Made by a program: the position numbers and the translations under genes. From JAJRPT01 sp964465945 (GTDB taxonomy: Bacteria > Bacteroidota > Ignavibacteria > Kapaibacteriales > UBA2268), in NCBI GenBank assembly GCA_964465945.1, contig CAYXMM010000006.1, forward strand, positions 62,001 to 126,000: a stretch of 64,000 bases of DNA. The letters are read 5' to 3'. Positions 34,694 through 49,600 of the stretch are shown here, in pieces. The notes under the pieces are model-generated. The model had not been told where the DNA came from. It saw only the letters and a program-made list of their open reading frames with translations, and ran no database searches. The first letter of the stretch is position 1. Every line of letters starts with the position of its first letter.

Positions 34694-37600
34694 TTATCTT
34701 TTGTAAACAAAAGGAACAAGCATAATTTCTTCACCAGCTTTAACTTGTAACATATAAGTTCCAGAAGAAACTTCAAAGTTATTCATACTCATAAATAAGA
34801 TATGAGAACCAGCTTCAAGACCGCTTGATTTATACATAGTTCCAACAAATTGTCCAGATGTAGAGAATAAGTCTACTGTTACGTCCATACTTTCGTTTAA
34901 CGTCATATTCATACTAAACTCATCAACTACAGGGTTCGGACTAACAATACCAACAGAGAATAAGTTATTTTCTGAAGTTTTAGTGTTGTCGTTGTCAAAG
35001 TCGAAGATGTCTTTGGTTATTTTATATGCAGTAGAAGTTTGAGTTGTGTTATAACTTTGAGTATTAACATCATTTGCATTTCCGCTAAACATATAAACAC
35101 CGGCAGAAATAAATTTTTTATTAGTTGATGTAGTAAAAGTTACATTAACAAATCTATAGTCACCATCAATACCACCTTGACCTAATAAAACTATCTTACC
35201 TGTTCCACTACTATTATCATTAACAGCTGGAGCAGAATTATAAGTTGAGTTAGAACCAAATGTAGTAGAATTCAAATTAGATTCATCATTTAAACCATAA
35301 CTTGTGTTATTATGATCATATCTAACAATTACTAAAGCATTATTGTCAACACTATTAGTTTTTGAAGCTTTCCATCTAATTTTAGTTACATAATAGTTAA
35401 TCTTCACAATTTCAATATCCGTAGCGGCATCAGGAGCATTACCTCTTATACTAAATGTCGCAGAAGTTGCACTTGTTAATCCAGTTGCAGTTGCAGAAAT
35501 AGTTGTATTTGCTCCCCAATTTGCAAATTTATACGCTGAGAAGCTTGCTAATCCGCTTACTGCATTTGCTGTGCTATCTTGCGTAGATTTAGAGCCAGGT
35601 GATGTTGAAACAATAGTTATTTCACCAACATAGTCTTTATCTAAGTTATTATTAGCATCAGTTGCTTTTACAGTAAATGTTGCACCATTATCTAATGTAT
35701 GATTTTCTGGTTGATCAACAAATGCTAATTTCGCTGCATTAATTTGAACTTTATTAGCAACAAAATCACCTGTTGATTTAACAACATTATCAAATGGAGT
35801 TGACCCAACTTCAGCGCCTATTCCAGTAGAACCAGTTAATGTAAATGTAAGCGAAGTGTTATCTATATCAAAAGTTGAACTATTATTTAATGTATAGTTC
35901 ATATAATATGTACCACTTCCACCATCTGTAATTGTTTGAGATGTTACATTAAACACTAAATTGTTAGTATTAACTGTTGCTGTTCCAATGTTAGTTCCGC
36001 CATTTGTAAAGAAAGTAGCAGAAGAAATTAGATCATTAAAGTTGTATGAACCAGATTTTGCAACAGTTATTTGATTAAATACTGTTGGTAAATCATCTCC
36101 ATTTCCATCTGTTCCTTGACCTTTATCATCATTAATTTCCATTGTAAATGCTTTATTTGTGCTTCCCATTGAAACTGTTGTTGATGTTCCAACATCAGAC
36201 AATACAACTTGTGAGTAAGAACTTACTGCATTATAGCTGTATGTAAATGTATTTGAACTTGTATTTCCATTTCCTGCTGCATCCATTGCGTCATTAGCTG
36301 CTAACCATACATTAACTGTTCCTGGGAGTGTTGCATTAATTGTTAATTCATAAGTTGTACCAGCGTTAATTACTGAAGTTACAGAAGCACTTGCATTTGT
36401 AGTTTGTAATACATCATTCACAGCAATTCCAGTAACACTTTCATTAAATGTTAATGTTGCTGATATTTCTTGGTTTGTTGTTGTACCGCTCACATTTGAA
36501 GTTATTGTAACTGTTGGTGCTGTGTTATCAACTGATATTGTTGCACTTGTAGTCATTATGCTTCCATTACCAGCAACATCAGTAAATACACCCGCTAACA
36601 TATTAACTTTAGCATTTCCATCTCCAGTTAAACCTGTTACTGTTACTGTTCCACTTGTGTTTCCAGTTACATTTGCTGATGCAACATTACCTGTTCCACC
36701 AGTGTTTGTAACTGTAAAGCTTGTAGTGTTATTTCCAGTGTTTGCAGTTGCACCTGTTACTGTATAAGTAAATGTTGCTGTTCCAGCACTATTTACTACA
36801 CTTGGATTTGCTGTATTGAATGTTACAACTGGCGCAATTCTATCTACATCAAATGTATTATTAAATGTAGTAGAAGACCCTTCAACATTGCCTGTTAAAT
36901 CTAACGCCGCAACACTTCCTAATGTAACTGCTATATCATTAACTTCAACATTGCCTGTTACATCATATTGTGCAGTATAGATTTTTGATGTAGTCCATGT
37001 TGCACTTGTTGGAGTATATGTTGCACCTGCTCCAATTGAAATATTCGGAACTGGTGATGTTTTCATATCTTCATTATATGTTACAGTAATTGTCAAAGAG
37101 TTATTTGTCAAGTTAATTGGTGTTGCATTAACAACTGTAACAGTTGAAGTAGGTGCTGTGTAATCTATAGTTACTGCACCAAAGTCTGCTGTATTAGTTG
37201 AAGAACTATTACCAGCTAAGTCCTCAATTCCAATGTTAAATGTTACATTTCCTTCTGTATCAGAACCAAGAACAGAAATTGTTGTAGAATATTGGTTAGA
37301 ACCCAAATCATTTACTGTTTGTTCTATTCTACCTGCTATTGCTGTTGCACTTGTTGCAGTATTAATTGGCTCATTTGTGCTAAATGTTAATGAAACCACA
37401 TCTCCAACTTTTGCTTTTGTATTATCAGCATTATTTGAAGAAATTGCAACATTACTAAATAATGGAGCAGTATTATCAACTGAAATTGTTGCACTAGAAG
37501 TCATTGTGCTTCCATTACCAGCAACGTCTGTAAATACGCCAGCTAATATATTAACTTTTGCATTTCCATCACCTGTTAAACCAGTTACTGTTACTGTTCC

Positions 37601-40600
37601 ACTTGTGTTCCCAGTTACATTAGCAGAAACAACATTACCTGTTCCACCAGTGTTTGCAACTGTAAAGCTTGTAGTATTATTTCCAGTGTTTGCAGTTGCA
37701 CCCGTTACTGTGTATGTAAATGTTGCAGTTCCATCGTCATTAATTAAGCTTGGATTTGCTGTATTAAATGTTACAATTGGTCCAACTCTATCTACATCAA
37801 ATGTATTGTTAAATTGAACTTCTGCGTCTTCAGTATTACCTGCTAAGTCAGTTGCAGTTTCACTTGCTAATGTTACAGCAATATTACTTACTTCAACATC
37901 ACCAGTAACATTATATTGTGCTGTATAAACTTGTGAAGTTGTCCATGTAGCACTTGTTGGTGTGTATGTCGCACCTGCTCCTATATTAATATTTGGAACT
38001 GGTGAGTTTGCCATAGCTTCATTGTATGATACAGTTACAGTCAATGAGTTATTTGATAAACTAATCGGCAATGTATTAACTACACTTATAGTAGCAGTAG
38101 GCGCTGTATTGTCAATATTTACTGAACTTGCATCATTAACTGTGTTAAATGTTGCTATATTACCTGCTAAATCATTAACTGAGATATTAAATGTTGCAGA
38201 ACCTTCTGTATTTGAACCATTCACTGTAAATGTAGTTGAGTAATGACCACTTCCTAATGAATTAACATTTAACCCTGATAATCCAGCAACCATTGCAGAC
38301 GTATTGTATAAATCTTCAGTTGAACTGAATGTTACAGATACATTATCCCCTAGTTTAGCTTGAGACATATTTGAATTATTAGAGAAAATTGTTACACCAC
38401 TTATAATTGGCGCTGTATTATCAACAGAAATAGTTGCACTTGATGTCATTGTACTTGCATTTCCAGCATTATCAGTAAATACTCCTGCTAACATATTAAC
38501 ATTTGCATTTCCATCACCTGTTAAACCAGTTACTGTTATTGTTCCACTTGCATTTCCTGTTACATTTGCAGTAGCAATGTTACCTGCTCCACCTGTGTTT
38601 GTTACTGTAAAGCTTAAAGTATTACTTCCAGTATTTGCATCAGCTCCTATAACTGAGTAAGTAAATGTTGCTGTTCCAGTGCTATTTATAACACTTGGAC
38701 TTGCAGAGTTAAATGTTACAACTGGTGCAGTATTGTCAATAGTAATTGTATTACTAAACGCAGTTGCATTATTTGTATTACCAGCATCATCAGAAGTTAC
38801 TCCTGCGGCTATTTTAATTGCCATATAACCATCACCAGTAGCATTCCATAATGTAATTGTTGAAGTAGTTCCAGAAGTATTTACGCTTGAATTACCAGGA
38901 GTAATACCATCATAAGAAATACTTGCTGGAATTAAATTCACTGAATTTACATTTAAGTTATCGCTATGTGTAACTACATAAGTAAATGTTGTAGTTTGGT
39001 TACCTAATGTCATATTTGGTGCACCAATAGTTACAACAGGTTTTTGTGTATCAATATTAACTTGTTGAACACTTGTTATAACACTTGTTGCTGGTAATGT
39101 TTGATTTACTGTAAAGTTTCTATCATCTTTCAATGTATTTGTAGGCGTAACAGAAGAACTTGCACTATGTGATAAATCATTTATTGAAGCATCACTTTCT
39201 GCTACTACATAAACCATAGAAATTGTTTTAGATCCTTCACCTGATAAGTAAGTAGCTTTTGCACCGTTACTTAATGTAATTGTAGCTGATTCAGCATCAG
39301 TGATGTTTCTGTCAAATTCTAAGTTAAACGTTACACTTGCACCAATTCCATAAGTTGCATCTGCATTTACAATTGAAATATCATCAACAGTTGTTTGTTT
39401 GTTCATTGTTGCCGAAGCAGTTGATGAATTCATATAAAGGTTACCAACAGCATCATAGATTTGATTTGCTTTACCATTTAATACATATCTTTCTGTTCCG
39501 TCAGATGTTCCTGTTACCAAAGATGTAAATGTCATTGATTGGTTTCCAGCAGTATGATTTAATAAAGTTACTGCTATAAACGACGCAGGCCCAACATCAG
39601 GATTTCTATTTGGATTATCAAAATCACTAACCCAACCTATTGCGCCAGTGCCATATCCATTTGATGTGTTAGTATAAACTCCTTCATTAAATGAAATAGT
39701 ACCAGATGTGTTAAATTCATTTGTAAACGCCCAACTATTTAATGTTGGAGCAGTGTTATCAACAGTGAATGGATCAATAGTTAATGTTCCAGCTGAAATT
39801 GCGTTATTTGCAAGGTCAGTTCCACCATCGAATGCAAATGTAACTGCACCATCACCAGAGTTTGCAACAGCCCAAGTATATGTATAACTTGTTGCTGAAA
39901 CTCTTGTCATAACTGCATTAGCTACATCACCTGTTCCAGGAACTGTAATATCTAATTCAACATTATTTGCTATGTCGATTGGCTCATTAAATGTAGCACT
40001 AATTAACATTGATTTACCATCATTAGCCATATTTCTAACTATTGAGTTGTTAGTTATTGTTACTGTTGTAGATGGTGGTGTATTATCAACTGTTACATAA
40101 GAACTAAATGCAGTAGCAGTATTTGAGTTTGTTGCATTGTCTGTTACAACACCTGCACCAACTTTAACTGCTATATCTCCGCTTCCTTCTAACGCCCACA
40201 ATGTGATTGTAGAAGAATTTGTTCCATTATTTGTTACACTAAATGATTTTGAACTTATTGTTCCATTGACTACGTCAAAAGTTAAGTCATTATTTGTTAA
40301 AGTAACACTGTTTAATCCACTATATTCATCAGAATAGTTTACAAGAACTGTAAATGTTCCAGCACTATTTGTATAAGTTTTAGATGGATTGCCTAAACTT
40401 GCTACTGGGTTAATGTTATCTACATTAATTGGAGTAGTTGTAGTTTTAGATAAGTTTCCATAACCTTCTGGACTTAATATAGCATCAGCAACAACAGAAA
40501 TACTTGCAGAACCATTTCCTGTTAAGCCAGCAACTGTGAATGTAGCCGTGTTACTTGAAGTTCCTAAATATGCTATTGTTCCTCCACCAGTTCCTGAATG

Positions 40601-43600
40601 AATTGCTGAGAAATCAGTTGCATCTAAGTTATTAGTACCAACATTGGTTAAGTTTGCTGTAAATGTTGCTGTTCCTAAACTATTTACATAAGTAGGAGTA
40701 GGAGCAACAAAAGTTACTGTAGGTCTAACAAGTGCATTTCTTCCAACAGTGCTAGATGATAATAAAGCATTACCTGCTCTATCATATAATGAAGTGTTGT
40801 TATTGGCACTAATTGTTATTGCTTCAGAGCCATTAAATTCGCCAGTCCAATCAACATCATAAGTAAATGTTGTTGATCCAGCTGGACTAAATGAAAATTG
40901 ATTTATAGGGCTATTATAAGCTATACCATCTACCCCACCAGTTTTATCTTGTAAATCATTCACATCATTTAAAGGAGCATAAAATATTAACCCACTCTCG
41001 TTTCCAACTAATGCTTCTGAATAATCATTTTGAATTTCGCTTGCTGATCTTGCATAATTCCAAACTCTAACTTCTGATATTTCACCAGAAAATTTATATG
41101 AATCATCTGTACGAGCACCAATTTTAAAGTCATTAATGTTATGAACAATAGATGTTCCGTTTGTTCCAGTGAATGTAGTATTAACTGCTATTCCATTAAC
41201 ATAAATTTGACCAACTAGAGTAGATGGGTTGTAAACACATGAAACATGTGTCCATTCATTGTAGCTAAATACATTGTCATCAGTGTCAAAGAACAATCCA
41301 CTTGTTGGAATAAATCTGATATTTCTATTTTCATCTCCAACTCTGTTTGTGTGAATTTCATAATATCCAGTATTTTTTCCTGTGATAAATTGAGTTGTTG
41401 CAGTTGTTTGTTTAAACCAAGCTTCAATAGTAATTGAAGTAACATCAAAAGCTGATTTATGAGTAAATCCAACACTTTGATTTGAACCATTTAAAACTAT
41501 TCCTGAATTATCAGATATTGTGGCACTAGCTAAACTAGCTGTTCCACCTACTGAATTTATATTAAAATCAACTCCGTCATTAATGTCAATAATTCCAGTT
41601 GCATCATCATTTGAATACAACCCTTCTGAAGAAGTAAACCACATTTCAGTGTTGTCTATATTTGCTATAGTTAAAGGTGGATTTAATGTTGGAGCAGTAT
41701 TATCTACTTCAATTTCATTAGTTGTAAATTGTGCTGATTTATTACCAGCAATATCTGTAAACGCACCTTCTGCCATTGTAATTGAGGCAGAGCCATCGGC
41801 AGTTAATCCGTCAAATACCACATTAGTTAATGATGTTGAAGAATTACTTGCACTGTTGATTGTCCCACCAGTTGCACCGGTTAAGCCAAAAGTAAAGCTT
41901 GACGATGCAGCATTATTAAAATCAGAGCCAGTTGCAGTTAATGTTAACGTGTTTGAACGAGTTGAGTTAACAATATCATAAACAAATTCATGGCTCGCAA
42001 TCACTGGTGCTGTATTATCTATTATAATAGTAGCACTTTCAAAAGAAGCTAAGTTTTTGTTACCTGAAAGGTCAGTTACAACGTCTGCACCGATAGTAAT
42101 GCTTAATGCACCATCACCAGTTGCTCCCCAAATAGAAACAGTTGAAGAGTTTGTTCCATTATTAGCAACTGATTTAGAATAACCAGCAGGTGTTCCAGAT
42201 TCTACGTTAATTGTTACATCACTTGCTGATAAATCAACTGAATATAAGCCATTATTATCAGCATAATTAATTACATAATTAAATGTAGTTGATGAATTAC
42301 CGATAGTATTGCTACTCATATTAGTTGAAGTAGGAGCAGCGATTGTTGCGGTTGGTAAGTATGTATCAATTCTAAATGTTGAAGATTCAACTCCTCTTGC
42401 TAAGTTACCAACTTGGTCTCTTGCACCATCTACGTCTGTTCCTGAAACAGTTGCTGATTCGTGAGCGAAGTATTCATCACCCGATTGAGTAAATGTTGTT
42501 GACCAAGTTCTTGAACCGCTCCATGAAGCAGTACCAGCAACAGCGAAATTAGAATTATTCGTAAATGTGATAGATGGCTCTGTGCCAGTATCCATATCTC
42601 TATCATACCATACAATTACCTTAACATCTCTATTATTAGCATTAACTACATTTTCAGAATTAAATGTTTGTAAAGTAATTGAAGCAGAAGCAATCGCAGT
42701 CTCAGTATTTACTGTAAATGTAGAAGAAGCATCTCCTAAATCAGTGTTACCAGCAATATCTTCAACTCCTGAAGCATCAATTACTGTGGCAGAGATATTA
42801 TTTAGAATTTCTTCTGTTAAGTTATGAGAATACTCACGAGTAAATGTTTTAGAGTCCATTGACCATGAACCAGCATTATCTGCACTAATATTTGGATTTG
42901 AAGTAAATGTAATAGATGGATTAGCATCAGTTTGTACTTCTTCATCGTAAGCTATAGTTACAGTTGCAGAGTTTTTATCTCTTGTTATAATATTTGTATT
43001 ATTTTCAAAAGTTATATTAACTTCCGCTTGTGGTTTTTTAGTGTCAATATATACTTTGTAAGTGTCTTTATTTGAGAATGTTCCAGAAGTAACTTTATTA
43101 CCCCATAAATCTTCTGCCGTTAATCTTAAGTCTTCAGCTTGAATACCAGCAGCTACATCTAAAGCACTTATAGTTCTTGTGAATGTGAATGAATTTGCAC
43201 TTATTGAACTTAATACTTGGTTAGTTACATCTAAGTTATTATTCTCTAAGTTATCAATATTAAATGTTGCACTTGCTAAAACTGTTTCATCAGCAACCAT
43301 TTTAATATAATATACTCCTGCTTTCAATCTTGAATTATGGCTGATAGAAGATGAAAATCCTGAATCAGTATAATATGTATATGTGAAATTAGGAATAGTT
43401 GCATCAATATATGCTGCACCTGTCGTATTTGAAGGAGAAGCCATTGAAGAATTACCTGCTAAATCTGTTAATGTGAAAGTTACACTTTCTAAAACAGTTC
43501 CATCAGTTTCACTATCAGAAACAACTGATGCACGAGAATATCTAAACGTATTAGAATTGCCTGCAGTACCTATATGAGTTAAAGCAACATTTGCTACATC

Positions 43601-46600
43601 ATTATTATCACCTTGAGAATTAGCTTGAACATAAGCATTCCCTGATGGTGTAGAAATTGTGCTTCTTGTTAATTCATTAGTTACCACTTTCATAAATACA
43701 GCATCATCAACTGACAATGTAGGGTTGTTTCCTAAAGGAATTGTTAAACCAGCATTAAAGAAGTATTCTAAAGTTGCAGTTGGTCTATTCGCATCAATTT
43801 TGAAATCTGCTCCACCTTCTAAAGTTGCAGTAGATTGCGTAGAAACTGCTGATACGTTACCATGGTCATCTACTAATGTAAATGTCATTGGAGTTGCAGC
43901 AAGAGTTGTTCTATCTGTGTTTCCTTCTGTTACTGTATAAGTAAATGTATAAGTTCCAGAATTGTGAGATAAAGTTCCACCAATATTTTCTCCATTTGCA
44001 GTTATTGTATGTGAAGAGTAAGGAACTCCACCAAATGAGTCAGCATCTGTAACTAATTTAATTGTTACTGCATCACCGATAATAAATGTATTTAATCCAT
44101 TTTGTCCAGTTGAAGCTTCAACATAAATGTTATTAATAACTGGTTTATGAGCGTCAATAGAAGTTGAACCTGTTGAATTAATACTTCTTGGGTTGTTACT
44201 ATTATTATTTGAAGCATTACCAGCTGCATCAGAAACAACAATTTCAACAGGAATAAGGCCAACACTAGCTCTATCAGAATCGCCTTCAATAACTGTATAT
44301 GAAAGTGTATAAGAACCACTTCCAATATCAGCAAAAGAACCACGTACATCTGTACCATTTATTGAAGCAGATGTTAATGTTAATCCGGATTCTAATGGTT
44401 GAGTTCCATCGATAGTCCCATTATTTGCTTTTGTTCTTGCTGTAAATGTAGCAGTTAATACATCACCATTTCCATATTTTCCATCTTGGAAAGTAATTGC
44501 ATCAACATAAGGTCTATTTGCATCTAGAGTACACAAAGGATTAGACACAAAATTACCCGCTTGAACTATACTTACATTGCCATAAACATCAGTAATTATT
44601 GCAGAATATGGCAACTGTTCTCCATTAGTTATATTATTATTACCTTCAACTACTGTATATGTTGCTGTGAAGTAATTTCCACTTACAAAAGTAGCATTTG
44701 TAAAAGTTTCATTATTTATACTTCCACTCGCTGCAGTTATATAATTTTTATCAACATTAAATGTTGCAGAAATAATATCACCTATTTTAAAAGGTCCATT
44801 TTGAACAGCCGCAGAGGTAATTGTTGGTTTAACAGCATCAATACTAAATGTAGAACCATTTCCTAATGTAAATGCACCAGCATAAGCATTAGAAATGTTT
44901 AAATTGTCATCAATTAAAGTAAATGTTGCTTTGTTTGTTAAATCAGCTAAAGTAGATACAAAAGCGTCATTTTCAACAACTGTATATTGAACTGTGTAAG
45001 AATTTGAATTTTCGGTAAAGCCAGTTACTCCGTGTCCATTGAATGAAGATGAAGCACCGTATAAGTCTAATCCGGATTCTCCTGGAGTTGTAGTGATAGT
45101 TGCGGTGATTGTTTCACCAGCACTAAATAAGCCACCATCAACATAAACTGCTGTAATATTAGGCGCATTTGCATCTATTGAAAATACTCCATCAACAACC
45201 CAAGAATTTTGATGATTGAATGGAGTAGATTGATTTCCAGCCACATCTTTAATTGTTATAGACGAAGATAATGCAGCTAAATTAGCAACATCATTATCTC
45301 CTGAAACAACAGTATATGTTGCTGCATAAGTTTCTACACCCAATTTTGTGAAGTTTTCTAATGGCTTGCCATTAAATGAAGAAGATGCTGGCACCAATGC
45401 CATTGTATTTCCTTCATCAGTTGTATTCAATGTAAATGTGAATGTCATTGATACTTCATCACCGATTTTGAAGTTGCCACTTTCAATTGTAGCAGTTGCT
45501 ATAACTGGAGAATCTGCATCAATATAGAAAGTACCAGAAGAAGTTGCAGTAATATCGTTTTCATCATATATATCACTTTCATTTCCGAAAGTATCTGATG
45601 TTTGAAGTGAAAAAGTTAATGATCCAATATCTGCCACATCATTATTATCTTCTGCAACTGTGAAAGTTCCAGTATAGCTATTGCTACCAATATTATCAAA
45701 GTCCGCTGAATTTAAATTCACACCATTTATTGTAAATGTGTGAGCATCATCTGCATAATTGCTGTAATCAGCCGTAAATGTGAATGATACATCGTCGCCA
45801 ACTTTATAAATACCCGGTGCAAACGCTATTGCAGAGATAGAAGCCGAAGAAGCATCTATTGCAACGTTACCCGTAGATGTTATAGCAAACTCAGTCGCTG
45901 TATTATTGTTATGCGATTCATCTTCTATACTAAATGTTGTAGTTGCTTGGCTTGCAGTTGAATATGCATTATTGTCGCCTTCTGCCACTTCATAATACAT
46001 TGTATATGAATTTGAAGAAGCAACTCTTGTCCATCTTGAAGTCGGGATTGAAGTATTATTAAATGAAATTGAATTTGCACTCAATAAGTCATTAAAATTA
46101 TCAGTAGTTTCTATAGTTACAGTAATTGTAGAACCAATTCCATAATCACCAGCAGGAACATTAACGCTTGTAATTGTTGGTCTTGTTGGGTCAATTCTGA
46201 AAGTTCCAGGATTTGCAACATTAAATACAGTATTTGGTGACCAGAAAGGATTAGTTGGTAATGAAGAGTTACCATTTTTATCCATAACTGTGATTGAAGC
46301 AGATAAAGCCCCAACTGTTGCTACTTCATTATTTCCTTCAACAATAGTGTGTTGAATTTGATAATAACTACCCTGGTCAGATAATGCTGAACTAAATGTT
46401 GTGCTATTAAATGAAGAAGAAGCATTTACCAAAGTAATTCCGTCATAATCTGCAACATCAGTCATAGTAAATTGAAGTGCAATTGCAGTTCCAATTCTAT
46501 GTAAGCCATTAGAAACTGTTGCACTTGCGATTGAAGGTCTATGAGCATCAACAATGAAATCTCCATTCCCACCGACGATTGTTGGTGTTACTGAAGTTTG

Positions 46601-49600
46601 ATTATAAACAATACTTGCGTTCCCAAATGTATCAGAAGTTGAGATATTATAAGTTAAAGAACCTGTGCCATTATGGTCAGTTTGTCCTTCAACCACATTC
46701 CAAATACCAGTATATGATCTACTACCTACATTTGCAAATGTAGATACAGTATAGCCATTTATAGTAAAAGTATGTGCTGAATTTGAATAGTTATCATCTG
46801 CTAAAATACCAGAATTTGCAACAGTAAACGTAACTGTAATATCGTCATTACTATCAATGTTAAAAGTTCCACTTGGTAAATAGACAGCACTTATTACAGG
46901 TTTAGTTGCATCAATTTGAACTGCAGATCCAGTACCTGGTGAAACACCAGCCGCTGTTGTGTATTGAGTACTTATATTACCATTAGGGTCTTTTATTTTT
47001 GCACTTATTGGTATTGCTCCAACAGATGCTCTGTCAATATTGCCTTCCGCTATTGTGTAAATTGCTGTATAAGTTGGAGAAGTTGGAGCTAATCTAGTAA
47101 ATCCTGTAACGTTTACTCCATTAATAGTAATTGTTGCTGACTCTAAAGGAGCGTTAAAATTACCATTAGCTGTAGTTTCTCCAGATTCAATACGTACTGT
47201 AGCTTGTTCGCCAATTCCATACTCACCTGCATCAGAACCATCAATCGTTATACTCACTATAGTTGGTGTATTAGCATCAATTGTTACTGCACCAGAGCTT
47301 GTTAAAGCGCTTGTGAAAGTTGTACTTGTATTAGTGTGGACGTCTTGAACTCTAAACCAAGCAGGTATTGAAGCTATAGTTGCTCTATCTGTATTACCTT
47401 CAACAACTGTATAAGTTACAGCATAAGTAGTTGCTGATAAATTTGTAAAATCTGTTATTTGAACGTTATTAATAGAAGCACTTGCCGCTGTTAATGAATA
47501 ATTTCCAAAAATATCGCTATCTGTTGTAATTGTTGCTGATATTTTATCACCAACTTTGTAATTTCCAGATGGGATTGACACTGAAGATATAGTAGGAATA
47601 CTTGAATTTATAACAAATACTCCATTACCATCGCCTGTTTTTAGTGTAGGTGAAATAGTATTTCCACCAGTTGCAACATCATTATATTCTAAACTTGTAT
47701 TTCCATAAGGGTCTTCTGTTTGAATTGTAAAAGTTAATGCACTAATGCCATTTACATCAAAACCAGTTCTATCAGTTAAAGTAAATGAAGCAGTATAAGA
47801 GCCACTTCCAATATTTTCTGTATTATCTAATTCTAAATCAAATCCATTTAAACTAAATGATGTTGAAAAGTCCGTTAAATCAGTAGCGCCAGAACTTGCC
47901 ACTGTGAATGTTGAAGAAACAACTTCTCCAACAGTAAATGTTCCAGCGTCGAAATAAACTGCCGAAATAGTAGGTCTTGTTCCAACAATTGAAATTGTTC
48001 CTGAGTTTTCAACATTAGCATTTATTGTTGCAATAGTACTCATATTTCCAGATCTATCTGTCAATGTAAATGTACCTGGCACATTAGCAGCATTGAAAAT
48101 ATTTGGATGACCATCAACAACAGTATAAAGAATATTGTATGTTCCAGAATTTTGAGTACTTGTTGAAGTTAAATTAGCAGTATTAAATGTAGCAGAACCA
48201 CCTGTAACATCATCAGTCTCAGTATATGCAACTTCGATATTAAATGTTGAACCGATTCCATATTCACCTGCACCACTTACTGGCAACCAGGCAGCTGTAA
48301 TAACAGGTCTTGTTCCATCTATTGTTATATTTCCAGTATTTTCAGGAGTTGTAAGTGTATTAGATACATTTCCAAAAGCATCAATAATCGAAAATGACAT
48401 TGAGGTAGCTGCATTAGTTGCAACATTGATTTGATCTGTATTCCCTTCAACCACAGTATATGATGCAGTATAAGAATTTGATAATCCAACTCTATACACG
48501 GTTTGTGCATCAGCAGTTACATTATTTATTTTAACATAATTATAAAGATATGTTGAATTTGCTAAATCATCTTCTGCTGTTGTAAATGTAGCAGTAACAA
48601 CATCACCTATTCCGAAAGTAGAAGAAGGTAGATAAATAGCAGTTACAACAGGACTATTCGCATCAACATTGAAATTAGAAGCGTTTATAAGAGTAATTTC
48701 AGTTTCATCATAAACTTCTCCTAAGTTCCCAGCTTGATCTGTAAATGCTAAGTCAAAAGTTAAACTTGCACCTGCTAATATGTCTGAATCATTTTCAACT
48801 ACAGTATATATTGCAGTATAAGTAGATGTTTCATTTGATTTATAACCTCCACCTATATAAGTGAAACTTGTTAAAGCTTGACCATTTAAATTGCCAGTTG
48901 TTAAAGTAGCATAATTTCCAGAGCCAGTAGCAGTAATTGTTGTAGAAACTGTTTCGCCAACACTAAAGCTTCCTGAAGGAAGAGTTAATGAAGTAATCAC
49001 TGGTTTATTAGCATCTACAGTTAATGTACCAGAACCAGCTATAGTTGCAGTAGTAACATAAGTTGAACTATTACCATTTTGATCCACCATACTAAAAGAT
49101 AGCGAAGTCCAATTTGTTGTTAATTCAGTGTCTGTGTTACCATCTGCAACTGTATAAGAAACTGAATATGAGCCGGAACCTAAATTTGCGAAATTAGCAC
49201 CATTTGCAACATCAACACCATTAAATGTCATTGAACCATAAGTTGCAGTTGCTTCTGCACCACCTAATGTAATTGTAGCAGTAACCTTATCGTCAATCCC
49301 AAAAGTACCAGATGGAACAGAAACGGCTAAATCAAAAGGTGGTCTATTATCAATACTATAAGTTGTGAAACCAAGTCCACCTTTAATACTTGTTACTGTG
49401 CCTGAATTATTTGCATAATCTTCACCAGTAACAGTGAAAGTAGTTGTTTCATCATTTACACTATTTGTATTATCATAATTAGCACTTGGTATAGTTAATG
49501 TATAAACCCAAGTTTGAGAATCAACTGTCCAAGTTAACGTTGAAGCAGAAACATCCATTCCTGAACCACTTCCTCCATTTGCATCAGCTGTAAATGACAT

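Noticed and set aside
36500..44900. Several open frames of 60-190 residues on the plus strand inside the giant adhesin gene.
   Set aside because: They are antisense shadows of Thr/Val/Ala-rich repeats, have Val/Pro-rich compositions without domains, and no ribosome binding sites; the minus-strand frame is continuous over 15.8 kb.
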